A DNA stretch of 64,000 bases from Pterobdella sp. o SKG-2022. Taxonomy: Eukaryota; Annelida; Clitellata; Hirudinida; Piscicolidae. The stretch spans positions 7,494,232-7,558,231 of the forward strand of contig OZ038325.1 of NCBI GenBank assembly GCA_964035795.1, in the 5' to 3' direction. The notes beneath the pieces were generated by a model that had not been told where the DNA came from, did no database searches, and saw nothing but the letters and a program-made list of their open reading frames with translations. Shown one piece after another: positions 53,401-63,659 of the stretch (position 1 is the first letter of the stretch; each line of letters starts with the position of its first letter). The position numbers were made by a program, and so were the translations under genes.

Positions 53401-56400
53401 GAACGATTTCTTCAACGAATTGTTCTGCTTTTTCTTCTGATGGTTCGACACGAGTGTCAACGGCATCGACAGCTGTTTCTTCTGGTTTCTTTTGAGCTGC
53501 TTCAACGTCGATTAGTTTGGTTGTTTCGATAATCGTTTCTGTAATTGAGATTTGTTCTTTTGCTGTATCTTCCTGTACAACATCTTTAGTTTCAATTATT
53601 TCTATTTTCTCGCTCATATCATCCTCTTGTTCTTTGTCTTCGCTGATTAATTTCTCTTCTATGGTTTTTACGATGTCAATCTTTGTATCCTTTCCATCAA
53701 CGAGTTCGTCTTGTTTAGTTTCTGCAGATTCTTCGATAACCGGTTTTTCCATTTCTACGTCTTTTTCAACAACCACAGTTTTAATCTCGCTTACTTCATC
53801 TGTAACAAGATCTTCTTTTGTTGGTTTTTCGCTGATTTCTGTAACGTGAGACTCGATTGTGGTGACTTGTTTTTTTGAGATTTCATCTTCTACAATTTCT
53901 TTGACTGGAACGATTTTTTCAACGAATTGTTCTGCTTTTTCTTCTGATGGTTCGACACGAGTGTCAACGGCATCGACAGCTGTTTCTTCTGGTTTCTTTT
54001 GAGCTGCTTCAACGTCGATTAGTTTGGTTGTTTCGATAATCGTTTCTGTAATTGAGATTTGTTCTTTTGCTGTATCTTCCTGTACAACATCTTTAGTTTC
54101 AATTGTTTCTATTTTCTCGCTCATATCATCTTCTTGTTCTTTGTCTTCGCTGATTAGTTTCTCTTCTTTGGCTTCTACGATGTCAGTCTTTGTATCCTTT
54201 CCATCAACGAGTTCGTCTTGTTTAGTTTCTGCAGATTCTTCGATAACCGGTTTTTCCATTTCTACGTCTTTTTCAACAACCACAGTTTTAATCTCGCTTA
54301 CTTCAACTGTAACAAGATCTTCTTTTGTTGGTTTTTCGCTGATTTCTGTAACGTGAGACTCGATTGTGGTGACTTGTTTTTCTGAGATTTCATCTTCTAC
54401 AATTTCTTTGACTGGAACGATTTCTTCAACGAATTGTTCTGCTTTTTCTTCTGATGGTTCGACACGAGTGTCAACGGCATCGACAGCTGTTTCTTCTGGT
54501 TTCTTTTGAGCTGCTTCAACGTCGATTAGTTTGGTTGTTTCGATAATCGTTTCTGTAATTGAGATTTGTTCTTTTGCTGTATCTTCCTGTACAACATCTT
54601 TAGTTTCAATTGTTTCTATTTTCTCGCTCATATCATCCTCTTGTTCTTTGTCTTCGCTGATTAGTTTCTCTTCTATGGTTTCTACGATGTCAATCTTTGT
54701 ATCCTTTCCATCAACGAGTTCGTCTTGTTTAGTTTCTGCAGATTCTTCGATAACCGGTTTTTCCATTTCTACGTTTTTTTCAACAACCACAGTTTTAATC
54801 TCGCTTACTTCAACTGTAACAAGATCTTCTTTTGTTGGTTTTTCGCTGATTTCTGTAACGTGAGACTCGATTGTGGTGACTTGTTTTTCTGAGATTTCAT
54901 CTTCTACAATTTCTTTGACTGGAACGATTTCTTCAACGAATTGTTCTGCTTTTTCTTCTGATGGTTCGACACGAGTGTCAACGGCATCGACAGCTGTTTC
55001 TTCTGGTTTCTTTTGAGCTGCTTCAACGTCGATTAGTTTGGTTGTTTCGATAATCGTTTCTGTAATTGAGATTTGTTCTTTTGCTGTATCTTCCTGTACA
55101 ACATCTTTAGTTTCAATTGTTTCTATTTTCTCGCTCATATCATCTTCTTGTTCTTTGTCTTCGCTGATTAGTTCCTCTTCTTTGGCTTCTACGATGTCAA
55201 TCTTTGTATCCTTTCCATCAACGAGTTCGTCTTGTTTAGTTTCTGCAGATTCTTCGATAACCGGTTTTTCCATTTCTACGTTTTTTTCAACAACCACAGT
55301 TTTAATCTCGCTTACTTCATCTGTAACAAGATCTTCTTTTGTTGGTTTTTCGCTGATTTCTGTAACGTGAGACTCGATTGTGGTGACTTGTTTTTCTGAG
55401 ATTTCATCTTCTACAATTTCTTTGACTGGAACGATTTCTTCAACGAATTGTTCTGCTTTTTCTTCTGATGGTTCGACACGAGTGTCAACGGCATCGACAG
55501 CTGTTTCTTCTGGTTTCTTTTGAGCTGCTTCAACGTCGATTAGTTTGGTTGTTTCGATAATCGTTTCTGTAATTGAGATTTGTTCTTTTGCTGTATCTTC
55601 CAGTACAACATCTTTAGTTTCAATTGTTTCTATTTTCTCGCTCATATCGTCTACTTGTTCTTTGTCTTCGCTGATTAATTTCTCTTCTATGGTTTTTACG
55701 ATGTCAATCTTTGTATCCTTTCCATCAACGAGTTCGTCTTGTTTAGTTTCTGCAGATTCTTCGATAACCGGTTTTTCCATTTCTACGTCTTTTTCAACAA
55801 CCACAGTTTTAATCTCGCTTACTTCATCTGTAACAAGATCTTCTTTTGTTGGTTTTTCGCTGATTTCTGTAACGTGAGACTCGATTGTGGTGACTTGTTT
55901 TTTTGAGATTTCATCTTCTACAATTTCTTTGACTGGAACGATTTTTTCAACGAATTGTTCTGCTTTTTCTTCTGATGGTTCGACACGAGTGTCAACGGCA
56001 TCGACAGCTGTTTCTTCTGGTTTCTTTTGAGCTGCTTCAACGTCGATTAGTTTGGTTGTTTCGATAATCGTTTCTGTAATTGAGATTTGTTCTTTTGCTG
56101 TATCTTCCAGTACAACATCTTTAGTTTCAATTGTTTCTATTTTCTCGCTCATATCATCTTCTTGTTCTTTGTCTTCGCTGATTAGTTTCTCTTCTTTGGC
56201 TTCTACGATGTCAGTCTTTGTATCCTTTCCATCAACGAGTTCGTCTTGTTTAGTTTCTGCAGATTCTTCGATAACCGGTTTTTCCATTTCTACGTCTTTT
56301 TCAACAACCACAGTTTTAATCTCGCTTACTTCAACTGTAACAAGATCTTCTTTTGTTGGTTTTTCGCTGATTTCTGTAACGTGAGACTCGATTGTGGTGA

Positions 56401-59400
56401 CTTGTTTTTCTGAGATTTCATCTTCTACAATTTCTTTGACTGGAACGATTTCTTCAACGAATTGTTCTGCTTTTTCTTCTGATGGTTCGACACGAGTGTC
56501 AACGGCATCGACAGCTGTTTCTTCTGGTTTCTTTTGAGCTGCTTCAACGTCGATTAGTTTGGTTGTTTCGATAATCGTTTCTGTAATTGAGATTTGTTCT
56601 TTTGCTGTATCTTCCTGTACAACATCTTTAGTTTCAATTGTTTCTATTTTCTCGCTCATATCATCCTCTTGTTCTTTGTCTTCGCTGATTAGTTTCTCTT
56701 CTATGGTTTCTACGATGTCAATCTTTGTATCCTTTCCATCAACGAGTTTGTCTTGTTTAGTTTCTGCAGATTCTTCGATAACCGGTTTTTCCATTTCTAC
56801 GTTTTTTTCAACAACCACAGTTTTAATCTCGCTTACTTCAACTGTAACAAGATCTTCTTTTGTTGGTTTTTCGCTGATTTCTGTAACGTGAGACTCGATT
56901 GTGGTGACTTGTTTTTCTGAGATTTCATCTTCTACAATTTCTTTGACTGGAACGATTTCTTCAACGAATTGTTCTGCTTTTTCTTCTGATGGTTCGACAC
57001 GAGTGTCAACGGCATCGACAGCTGTTTCTTCTGGTTTCTTTTGAGCTGCTTCAACGTCGATTAGTTTGGTTGTTTCGATAATCGTTTCTGTAATTGAGAT
57101 TTGTTCTTTTGCTGTATCTTCCTGTACAACATCTTTAGTTTCAATTGTTTCTATTTTCTCGCTCATATCATCTTCTTGTTCTTTGTCTTCGCTGATTAGT
57201 TCCTCTTCTTTGGCTTCTACGATGTCAATCTTTGTATCCTTTCCATCAACGAGTTCGTCTTGTTTAGTTTCTGCAGATTCTTCGATAACCGGTTTTTCCA
57301 TTTCTACGTTTTTTTCAACAACCACAGTTTTAATCTCGCTTACTTCATCTGTAACAAGATCTTCTTTTGTTGGTTTTTCGCTGATTTCTGTAACGTGAGA
57401 CTCGATTGTGGTGACTTGTTTTTCTGAGATTTCATCTTCTACAATTTCTTTGACTGGAACGATTTCTTCAACGAATTGTTCTGCTTTTTCTTCTGATGGT
57501 TCGACACGAGTGTCAACGGCATCGACAGCTGTTTCTTCTGGTTTCTTTTGAGCTGCTTCAACGTCGATTAGTTTGGTTGTTTCGATAATCGTTTCTGTAA
57601 TTGAGATTTGTTCTTTTGCTGTATCTTCCAGTACAACATCTTTAGTTTCAATTGTTTCTATTTTCTCGCTCATATCGTCTACTTGTTCTTTGTCTTCGCT
57701 GATTAGTTTCTCTTCTTTGGTTTCTACGATGTCAATCTTTGTATCCTTTCCATCAACGAGTTCGTCTTGTTTAGTTTCTGCAGATTCTTCGATAACCGGT
57801 TTTTCCATTTCTACGTTTTTTTCAACAACCACAGTTTTAATCTCGCTTACTTCATCTGTAACAAGATCTTCTTTTGTTTGTTTTTCGCTGATTTCTGTAA
57901 CGTGAAACTCGATTGTGGTGACTTGTTTTTCTGAGATTTCATCTTCTACAATTTCTTTGACTGGAATGATTTCTTCAACGAATTGTTCTGCTTTTTCTTC
58001 TGATGGTTCGACACGAGTGTCAACTGCATCGACAGCTGTTTCTTCTGGTTTCTTTTGAGCTGCTTCAACGTCGATTTGTTTGGTTGTTTCGATAATCGTT
58101 TCTGTAATTGAGATTTGTTCTTTTGCTGTATCTTCCTGTACAACATCTTTAGTTTCAATTGTTTCTATTTTTTCGCTTACTTCATCTTCTTTACTTTTCA
58201 GTCCATGCTTAGTTGCATCTTCAAAATTTATTTTGATTTTGTTTTCATGAATCACTGTTATTAACTCCTTTTCGAGACTGTCACATGATTGGTCTAATAC
58301 ATATCTTTTTTCATTTTGACGCATCTGTTCACTGTAGAATATTGTCATTTCTGGTTCTGGTAAAGATTGTGGTATTTTGTCTCCGTTCACTGCTCCTTTC
58401 ATAACTGTTTCAGTAGGACTGTACTTTTCTTCTGTTTTTTTTGTTTCCATTTCTTTCTTTTTTTCAGGTGACGTTGGACTTATCTGTATAGTACTTTCTT
58501 CTAGTTTTGTTTGTTTTATCGATGTGTCCATTCTGTCTGAGTCATTCTCCCAAAATCCTCCATCATCCACACTCACCATCATTCCTGCATTTAATTTATA
58601 TTTGTTCTTTAGAAATCAATTTTTTTTTTGTTTTTTTTTTTACCTGATTTCATTTTCGAGGTTTTTTCTGGTTTTATCGTTTTTTCCACAATTTCTTTCG
58701 GTGTTGTTTCTATAAATTTGTTTTGTTCAATTATATTTTTTGAATGTTATTTCTTCCTCCCAACCTTTAGGTTTTGGTTTTTGTCCAGTCTTTTCAGCAA
58801 AGTCTGATAGTGTATCGTCCATGCCATAAATTTTGGAGCCTGAAAGTTTTTTAGTTTGTAAATTTGCTGTTTTTATATCATTTTTTTTTCTCTCTTACTT
58901 TCAGTTTTCCCAATTTGTTGTTCTGCTTCTTTAATATTTCTTTGCGGCATTTCTTCTGCATTAAAAATTTTTTTCAGTTTTATATCAGCTCTAAATTTTG
59001 AAAAAGAAAATTTATTCATTTCAAATAATACATAATTCATTTGTCAAACAAGATCAACCTTCGCTGGAATCAACAGATAATTGTCTGACTGCATCAAAGG
59101 ATTCACTTTTCAAAAGTATTTTCACTGTTTCGTCGTTTCCAATTTGATTGAATGATTTAATTAAAGATTTACTGAATCCAAAGATGTCTTCAAGTTTTTC
59201 ATCTTCAGATCTACCGTGTTCTTCGGCCCATTTTCTAAGAAGAAGTTTAGCTTGATCTTTGGGGAATGTGTATTCCAGTTGAATTTTTCCTGTTTCGCTC
59301 TCATTTATATTATGTTTTTTCATTAGTTTCTCCCAATCGTGGGATTCTAGTTGTTTCAAATCATCGCTTTCAATCTCGAGGGGAGTTTCTTGAGTGGTAA

Positions 59401-62400
59401 TAACATTTACTGGTTCTTCTGTCGGTGTTTGCGCTATAACTGCATCGACTTGAGATACAGTTTTTTGTTGAATTTCTTGTGGACTTGTTGAAGCTTTGAT
59501 CTGAGCACTTAGGTGCTCAACTGTACTCAAGATATCTACAGCTTCATCTAGCGATGGTGAAGATGGAATGACTGGTTTAGAAATATCAATTGGTTTGAAA
59601 TCAGCAATATCTTTTCTTGGTTCTTTCACCGGAGAAAGTTTTTCTAATAATAATAATCCTTCCGCTTTTTCTTTCGACGTTGGACTAGTTTCATCTGTTT
59701 CTTCTTGTTCTTTTTTCATAATTATTGGTTTTATTTCTATTTCATCTTTTTTATCTTCACTTTCTTCCTCTTTTTCTTTCATTATTATTTCAATTTTTTG
59801 TGTTTTTAGTTTTGTTTCTTGTTGTTTCTCTGTTTTTTCTGTATTTTTTAAACTTTTTGTTATTGCTACTTTTTTGGCGTCTACAGTGATATCAACTTTC
59901 GAGTCAATTTCTTGTTTTTCCTCCTTCAATGTTTCTGTAGACTCTGTCATTAAAGGCTTTTCAGTTTTGGAACTTGTTTTAATTAAGTCTTCTTGCGTTG
60001 GAGTTGTCGGTTCACTGAGAAGTTTTATTTCTTTGTCTGTTTTACTGTCTAATTCATCGATTTTTCTTGAAACTGGAAATATTAAAATATATTTCTTAAA
60101 GTTTTTGTTTTATTTTGAGTAATACTAATTAATATATATAAAAATATTTAAACCCAACCAGAATCTTCAACTTTTTGAACAGAAATATCTTCTTTGCTGC
60201 TTCTGATAGATTCTGTTATAATTGGTTTAGGTAGTCTAAGAATGAGATTACAGATGGGAATTTGTGGATCATCTTCAAGGCTTTCAATGTTTGGATTTTT
60301 CATAAAGTATACTCTTCCTTTTGGCTTATCATCTATGTCTCTGAGTCTAACAAGAATATGTAGTCTGTTTTCGTGGAATGATCTAACTTTTAGAGACATC
60401 TGATTGTCAGATTTCGTTATAGGAACCAAGTTACCAGCCATTTCTATGTATATTGGTTTTCCATCTAATACCTTTATGAAGAAATTATTAAACATTTAGA
60501 GTATTCATATATACCATCAAGTTTTAAAAAATATGGAAAACTTAATTCTAAGAAAAGTTTGAAATTCATTATATATTTGTGGAAAAGAAAACTTAAAATT
60601 TTTAATTTTTAAAATTTTATTAGCAAAGAAATTCAAATTACAAAGATATCCTCATCAGGTTTACATTATATAATAAACTTCAAAAACAAATTCTAATAAA
60701 AGACGCACTTCAATAGTTTTACTAGTGGCAATTTCTTCGAAAAGTTCTTGGGTTTCCAAAGTTTTCTCGACTTTGTCGTCTGTGACACAGAACACCCTAA
60801 GACAAGCTTCTTGCGGGTTGGATTGCAGTCGTTTCGAAAAGACCACAAACCGAGAAAACATTGGCACCAGAATTGAGTTTTTATACAACTCAGTCGCCAT
60901 TTTTGAGATGTTATTTACGTTTTGAGAATCTAACAGCCAGAACCTTTAGAAGATTTTGTATACCTCGTTTAAAACGAAGAATAACACGTTTTTGAAAATA
61001 TTTGATTTCAATATAAAAGTATTCCTTATATTATTATTTATTATTTTGGAGTACTTAATATTTTTATTGCCTAAATTTGCATAAAGTGTCAAATAAAATG
61101 TTCCACCTGGCCGAAACAGTTGTTGTGAATGAAACACAGTCTTGCACGAACATCAACTGCGTTGAATTCGTTATATCTTCCCACACAGCTGGCTGCGATC
61201 CACCTGTGAATAAATCAATTTTTGAAATTTTTCAAAGCAAATGAAAAACCAAACTAATGTTAGTTAAGCTGTTATAAGCCACCTAATTCTACAACAAAGC
61301 AAGCAAAGGTTCTAGCAAATTGGAAAAAAAACATAGATAAACTTCACACAAATATTACACATAGGTGACAAAGAAAGTAACATCCTAACACTTCATTCAT
61401 GTTGGTCGAATCCAAAAGAATAAGCAACAAAAATGTATTAAAAAACACAAGCGACCTACTGCTACCAAGCGATGAACAAAAAAGTAAGAAAGCAGCTGAT
61501 AAACTTACGCTTACCCGCCAGGCTGCACAACAGACGCAAAGTCGGCTTCTTAGCTTCACCACTCGTTCTATACTCGTTCATCATACTACTTTGGGCAGCT
61601 TTTGGTAATGGTAATGTTAGTGTAATAGGCTTATGAAATTTTCTTCTTCTAGGTTCTATTGTTACGCACGCGCTAGCTGCCACTCGGTTGCCTAACAATT
61701 TACTTATTAGTTCTGTTTGTATAGGAAGCACCTGTTGAATATTAAATGTTCGGAATTTATACATGGTCTATTTATTTATCAAATTATCAAACAATTTTAT
61801 TAAATGAACGAACCTATAAGATTATTTAAGCTTCCAATCTAACCTGCAACCCCACTTTGATATTCTTGGTGAGGGCTCCTTCAGGAAAGACGGCTTGGGC
61901 CTGAGGCACAACAGTAGAGCTCAAAACACCACCGTGCGATCCTATTACACTGATCTCCTGTCTCAGACGGGATATCACTGCAAAATATACTGGCAAGTCA
62001 CAGGTCAGGATTCGTGTCACTCGTTTGTGGTTAAAATCTTTGGCTTTCTCGAAGTCTTGAAGGTTGTGTTTTAGTAAGCATTCAAACAGATTTTTCATAT
62101 TTTTTAAATTTATTTTACTACCTTAGAAGGTGACAACAATAAATTCATCAAATTTGCTTCTATTTATGAAACATCATTGAGAAAATTGAAGTTGATTTAC
62201 ATTAGTATATAAAGTTACAACAATAAGTATCACAGCTCACCTTCGAATGCCCCTCCTAAGGCTTCATGAACGGCATCTTCAGGAGCAGAGAGTCCATGCT
62301 CTTGCCATGTTTCGCCGTTCTCACTCCTCAAAATGCATATTTCTCTTTCTCTCTCTCTCAACGAGGCGAAATGCGGTATTTCAATCAGAATTGGCCTGTT

Positions 62401-63659
62401 TCGTTGTATTGGTAGACTATATTATTCATTCAATTTTTTTTGAACAAATCATACTTTTTTTATTTAAATTGTATGAACCTAAAAGTTTATAAAAACCCGA
62501 TACAAACGTCATATCTGTAAACTATAGTACTAAAAGCTGACCCATCGAATCTGACTCCGATAGGTCCCATGGCGATAAGTCTGCTGGCCAGACCCTCTCC
62601 TTCAAGCAGTGTAGGCGGGAATGGTAGTTTATCTTTTTTGAGCAGTTTGCATGTGATCCTAGTTGGCATGGTTGCTCTGTTGGGTGGCACCAGGATTCGA
62701 ACCCCGGAATGTCTGCATCCAGACATGGCCCCTCCCCTAGCGTCGACCAAGAAACTCACTAAAAAGCTGTGAAGAAATTTCATGAAGTGTTTGATGGGTG
62801 AGATTATAACCGGTTAAAAATGCTGTTGAAATAATGTTCCAACTCACTATATATTTTTTTGATTAGCTTTTATTTTTAAATTTTTTTCAAGCGCTTTCGA
62901 ATGCTGTGAGAAATAACGCTTAATAAATTATATAGATTAAGCTAGATTAATTCAATTGTCCAAACCAAAGCCTTTATTTCTAATTGAAAATTGCACTCAC
63001 TTTTTCCATTTGGCTCTTCTGAAAAAAAATATTTTAGTTTTAGTTGAAGATTCTATTTTTTGAAATTCAATTAAAAAAATGATTTTTACCGAAAAAATTT
63101 TCTACACACACTAAATATTTCACAAGTTTCGGAAACTAATAGAAAAAACCATTTTTTAATTAATAAAAAAACAACCCTAAACCCACCCATTTTTGTAATT
63201 TAGTTCTTTCAGATCGATATTATCTGGATTAAAAACGCTTAAAGTGGATTCTCCTTTATATGATGAGAAACAAATCATGTTCTGTCCCTCAGCCTGGTTG
63301 GGTCTCAAGGTGGGAACAGCTGGTACAAAGTGCTCCGATGTGTGTGTATGGTCGAATGTCGTTGACTGTGAGAGATGGGCATGAATGTTTTTTAATGTAT
63401 TAAATTATTTTAAAATCGTATCATACAGATGTATGCATAAAAATTTTCAAATAATAATAAAGCGAAACTAAAACTAAACACAATAAATCGACCCTGTAAT
63501 AATGATAAAACCCCAACAATAGAAACACCTAAACAAAAAATTCACCGTTCGTTCTTTCAGTTTTGGCTGTTGGTTAGATGTTTCGAATGGCGATATAAAA
63601 TTGCTAGTTTCCTTAGATGTCTGTGTAGTGTATTGCTCTGGTTCGGTCGGCTCTATTTC
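12101..63659 (-). CDS. Ank2: Giant ankyrin (Ank2-type): ZU5-ZU5-UPA-death domain plus a giant repeat tail, 5'-incomplete
   Basis: Exons in coding order are 63659-63546, 63365-63187, 62766-62542, 62395-62241, 62121-61844, 61731-61515, 61203-61107, 60943-60709, 60471-60159, 60072-59059, 58988-58899, 58839-58765, 58709-58644, 58584-17879, 17821-14779, 14690-14607 and 14457-12101. Every junction keeps phase, giving 16,415 residues in the window. Order by residue: linker 1-97, ZU5-N about 98-224, ZU5-C 225-422, UPA 422-604, acidic linker and death domain 605-942, giant repeat exon about 1020-14588, then acidic and Ser-rich tail. Diagnostic motifs are [64 protein letters not shown] and [14 protein letters not shown]. 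The ankyrin repeats are missing because they lie off the right edge. Known family role: ankyrins link membrane proteins to spectrin, and giant insect and nematode isoforms with long tails act in axons and at presynaptic terminals. Alternative splicing to skip the giant exon is likely but not shown by sequence. Confidence 0.92.
14607..14690 (-). other. Ank2: Ankyrin gene: 84-nt linker exon
   Basis: Flanked by ttttttcaag and gtggca, and in phase with both neighbours. It encodes [20 protein letters not shown] and a short acidic continuation. An 84-nt in-phase exon could be skipped without breaking the frame. Confidence 0.7.
14779..17821 (-). other. Ank2: Ankyrin gene: 3.0-kb acidic tail exon, non-repetitive
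   Basis: The acceptor gtttcacag precedes 17821 and the donor AAAG-gttt is at 14779-14776, giving 1,014 codons. The protein is Glu/Lys/Ser/Thr-rich and predicted disordered (inference). It resembles the composition of the 169-residue units without their periodicity. Near its C-terminal end are [20 protein letters not shown] and [20 protein letters not shown], extended segments with DGTxVKR-like repeats (also [20 protein letters not shown]) seen in cytoskeletal tail proteins. Confidence 0.85.
17879..58584 (-). other. Ank2: Ankyrin gene: single giant exon of 40,706 nt
   Basis: The reading frame is open from 58584 to 17879 with no stop. The acceptor aaatgcag lies upstream and the donor AAG-gtaatt downstream, and the exon is in phase with both neighbours (13,568 full codons). 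About 135 unique residues ([20 protein letters not shown] and following) precede the repeat array and about 190 unique residues follow it (from [12 protein letters not shown] to NISKYYEK). Everything between is the 169-residue tandem array. I saw no plausible internal intron: unit length is constant and no unit contains a frame break. Confidence 0.9.
18440..58180 (-). repeat. Tandem array: 78 complete 507-bp (169-aa) units plus one partial
   Basis: Using the MSEKIE boundary, unit 1 starts at 58180 (VSEKIE) and the last partial unit at 18637. The distance, 39,543 bp, equals 78 x 507 minus 3. The one irregular unit lacks 3 bp near 53310. Counted by hand on the consensus, a unit has 55 acidic and 21 basic residues, one Phe, and no Cys, Trp, Tyr or Asn. 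Recurrent blocks are [53 protein letters not shown] and [15 protein letters not shown]. Variation is mostly single substitutions shared by groups of units. Confidence 0.97.
58644..58988 (-). other. Ank2: Ankyrin gene: three short linker exons before the giant exon
   Basis: Exons 58988-58899, 58839-58765 and 58709-58644 (90, 75 and 66 nt) all keep phase. They encode acidic/basic linker such as [20 protein letters not shown] and [20 protein letters not shown]. The intron between the last two is only 55 nt, and its sequence ([12 protein letters not shown] when translated) looks partly coding. The alternative is one exon with a 1-nt homopolymer error near 58735. Confidence 0.6.
59059..60072 (-). 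other. Ank2: Ankyrin gene: acidic linker and death domain exon
   Basis: A 1,014-nt exon with acceptor atttccag and donor GAAG-gttgat. The first 250 residues are a Glu/Lys-rich linker. The death domain covers the last 100 residues (DNA 59350-59059): [20 protein letters not shown], then [20 protein letters not shown], then [15 protein letters not shown]. The Trp of the first helix, the LLRKW of the fourth and the trailing amphipathic helix fit the ankyrin death-domain pattern. The match to known ankyrin death domains is moderate. Confidence 0.8.
60159..60943 (-). other. Ank2: Ankyrin gene: UPA domain exons
   Basis: Two exons, 60943-60709 and 60471-60159, encode the UPA domain that packs on the tandem ZU5 module. 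Typical stretches are [58 protein letters not shown] and [15 protein letters not shown]. The domain ends around [12 protein letters not shown]. Confidence 0.92.
61107..62121 (-). other. Ank2: Ankyrin gene: second ZU5 domain exons
   Basis: Exons 62121-61844, 61731-61515 and 61203-61107. Core matches are [70 protein letters not shown] and [20 protein letters not shown]. The start of the first exon (acceptor ccttctaag) is the least certain point; it adds a short SKINLKNMK stretch. Confidence 0.9.
62241..62766 (-). other. Ank2: Ankyrin gene: first ZU5 domain (spectrin-binding) exons
   Basis: Exons 62766-62542 and 62395-62241. They encode [60 protein letters not shown] and [18 protein letters not shown]. 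In characterised ankyrins this domain binds beta-spectrin. All core features are intact. Confidence 0.93.
63001..63018 (-). other. Possible 18-nt micro-exon of the ankyrin gene
   Basis: AAGAGCCAAATGGAAAAA sits between ttttttttcag and gtgagtgc on the minus strand. Inclusion adds six residues in frame between KNG and FLVSF. Direct splicing from 63187 to 62766 also keeps phase and gives the more usual NG-FLVSF join, so the micro-exon would be optional. Confidence 0.35.
63187..63659 (-). other. Ank2: Ankyrin gene: linker exons between the ankyrin repeats and ZU5
   Basis: Exons 63659-63546 and 63365-63187, both starting in phase 0. The first encodes [20 protein letters not shown], the second HVPA-like linker text ([20 protein letters not shown], then [11 protein letters not shown]). 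They run directly into the ZU5 exon. Ankyrin-repeat exons are expected beyond 64000. Confidence 0.75.

Noticed and set aside
18537..57905. An open plus-strand frame of about 110 codons repeats in nearly every 507-bp unit (Ser/Thr/Val-rich).
   Set aside because: It is the antisense shadow of the repeat unit; the minus frame runs unbroken through the whole array and its codon pattern explains the plus frame.
18440..58180. Could the regular array be a CRISPR or a non-coding satellite?
   Set aside because: Units are 507 bp with no spacers, the frame is open throughout, and flanking exons belong to an ankyrin gene.
17879..58584. The giant exon might be an assembly expansion artefact.
   Set aside because: Shared variants form structured higher-order blocks and the edges are diverged, which simple artefactual copying would not give; however, exact copy number cannot be proven from one sequence.
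61344..61608. Open frames on both strands between ankyrin exons 61107-61203 and 61515-61731.
   Set aside because: They read across an intron and its donor; the ZU5 match ends exactly at CTGGCGG-gtaagc.
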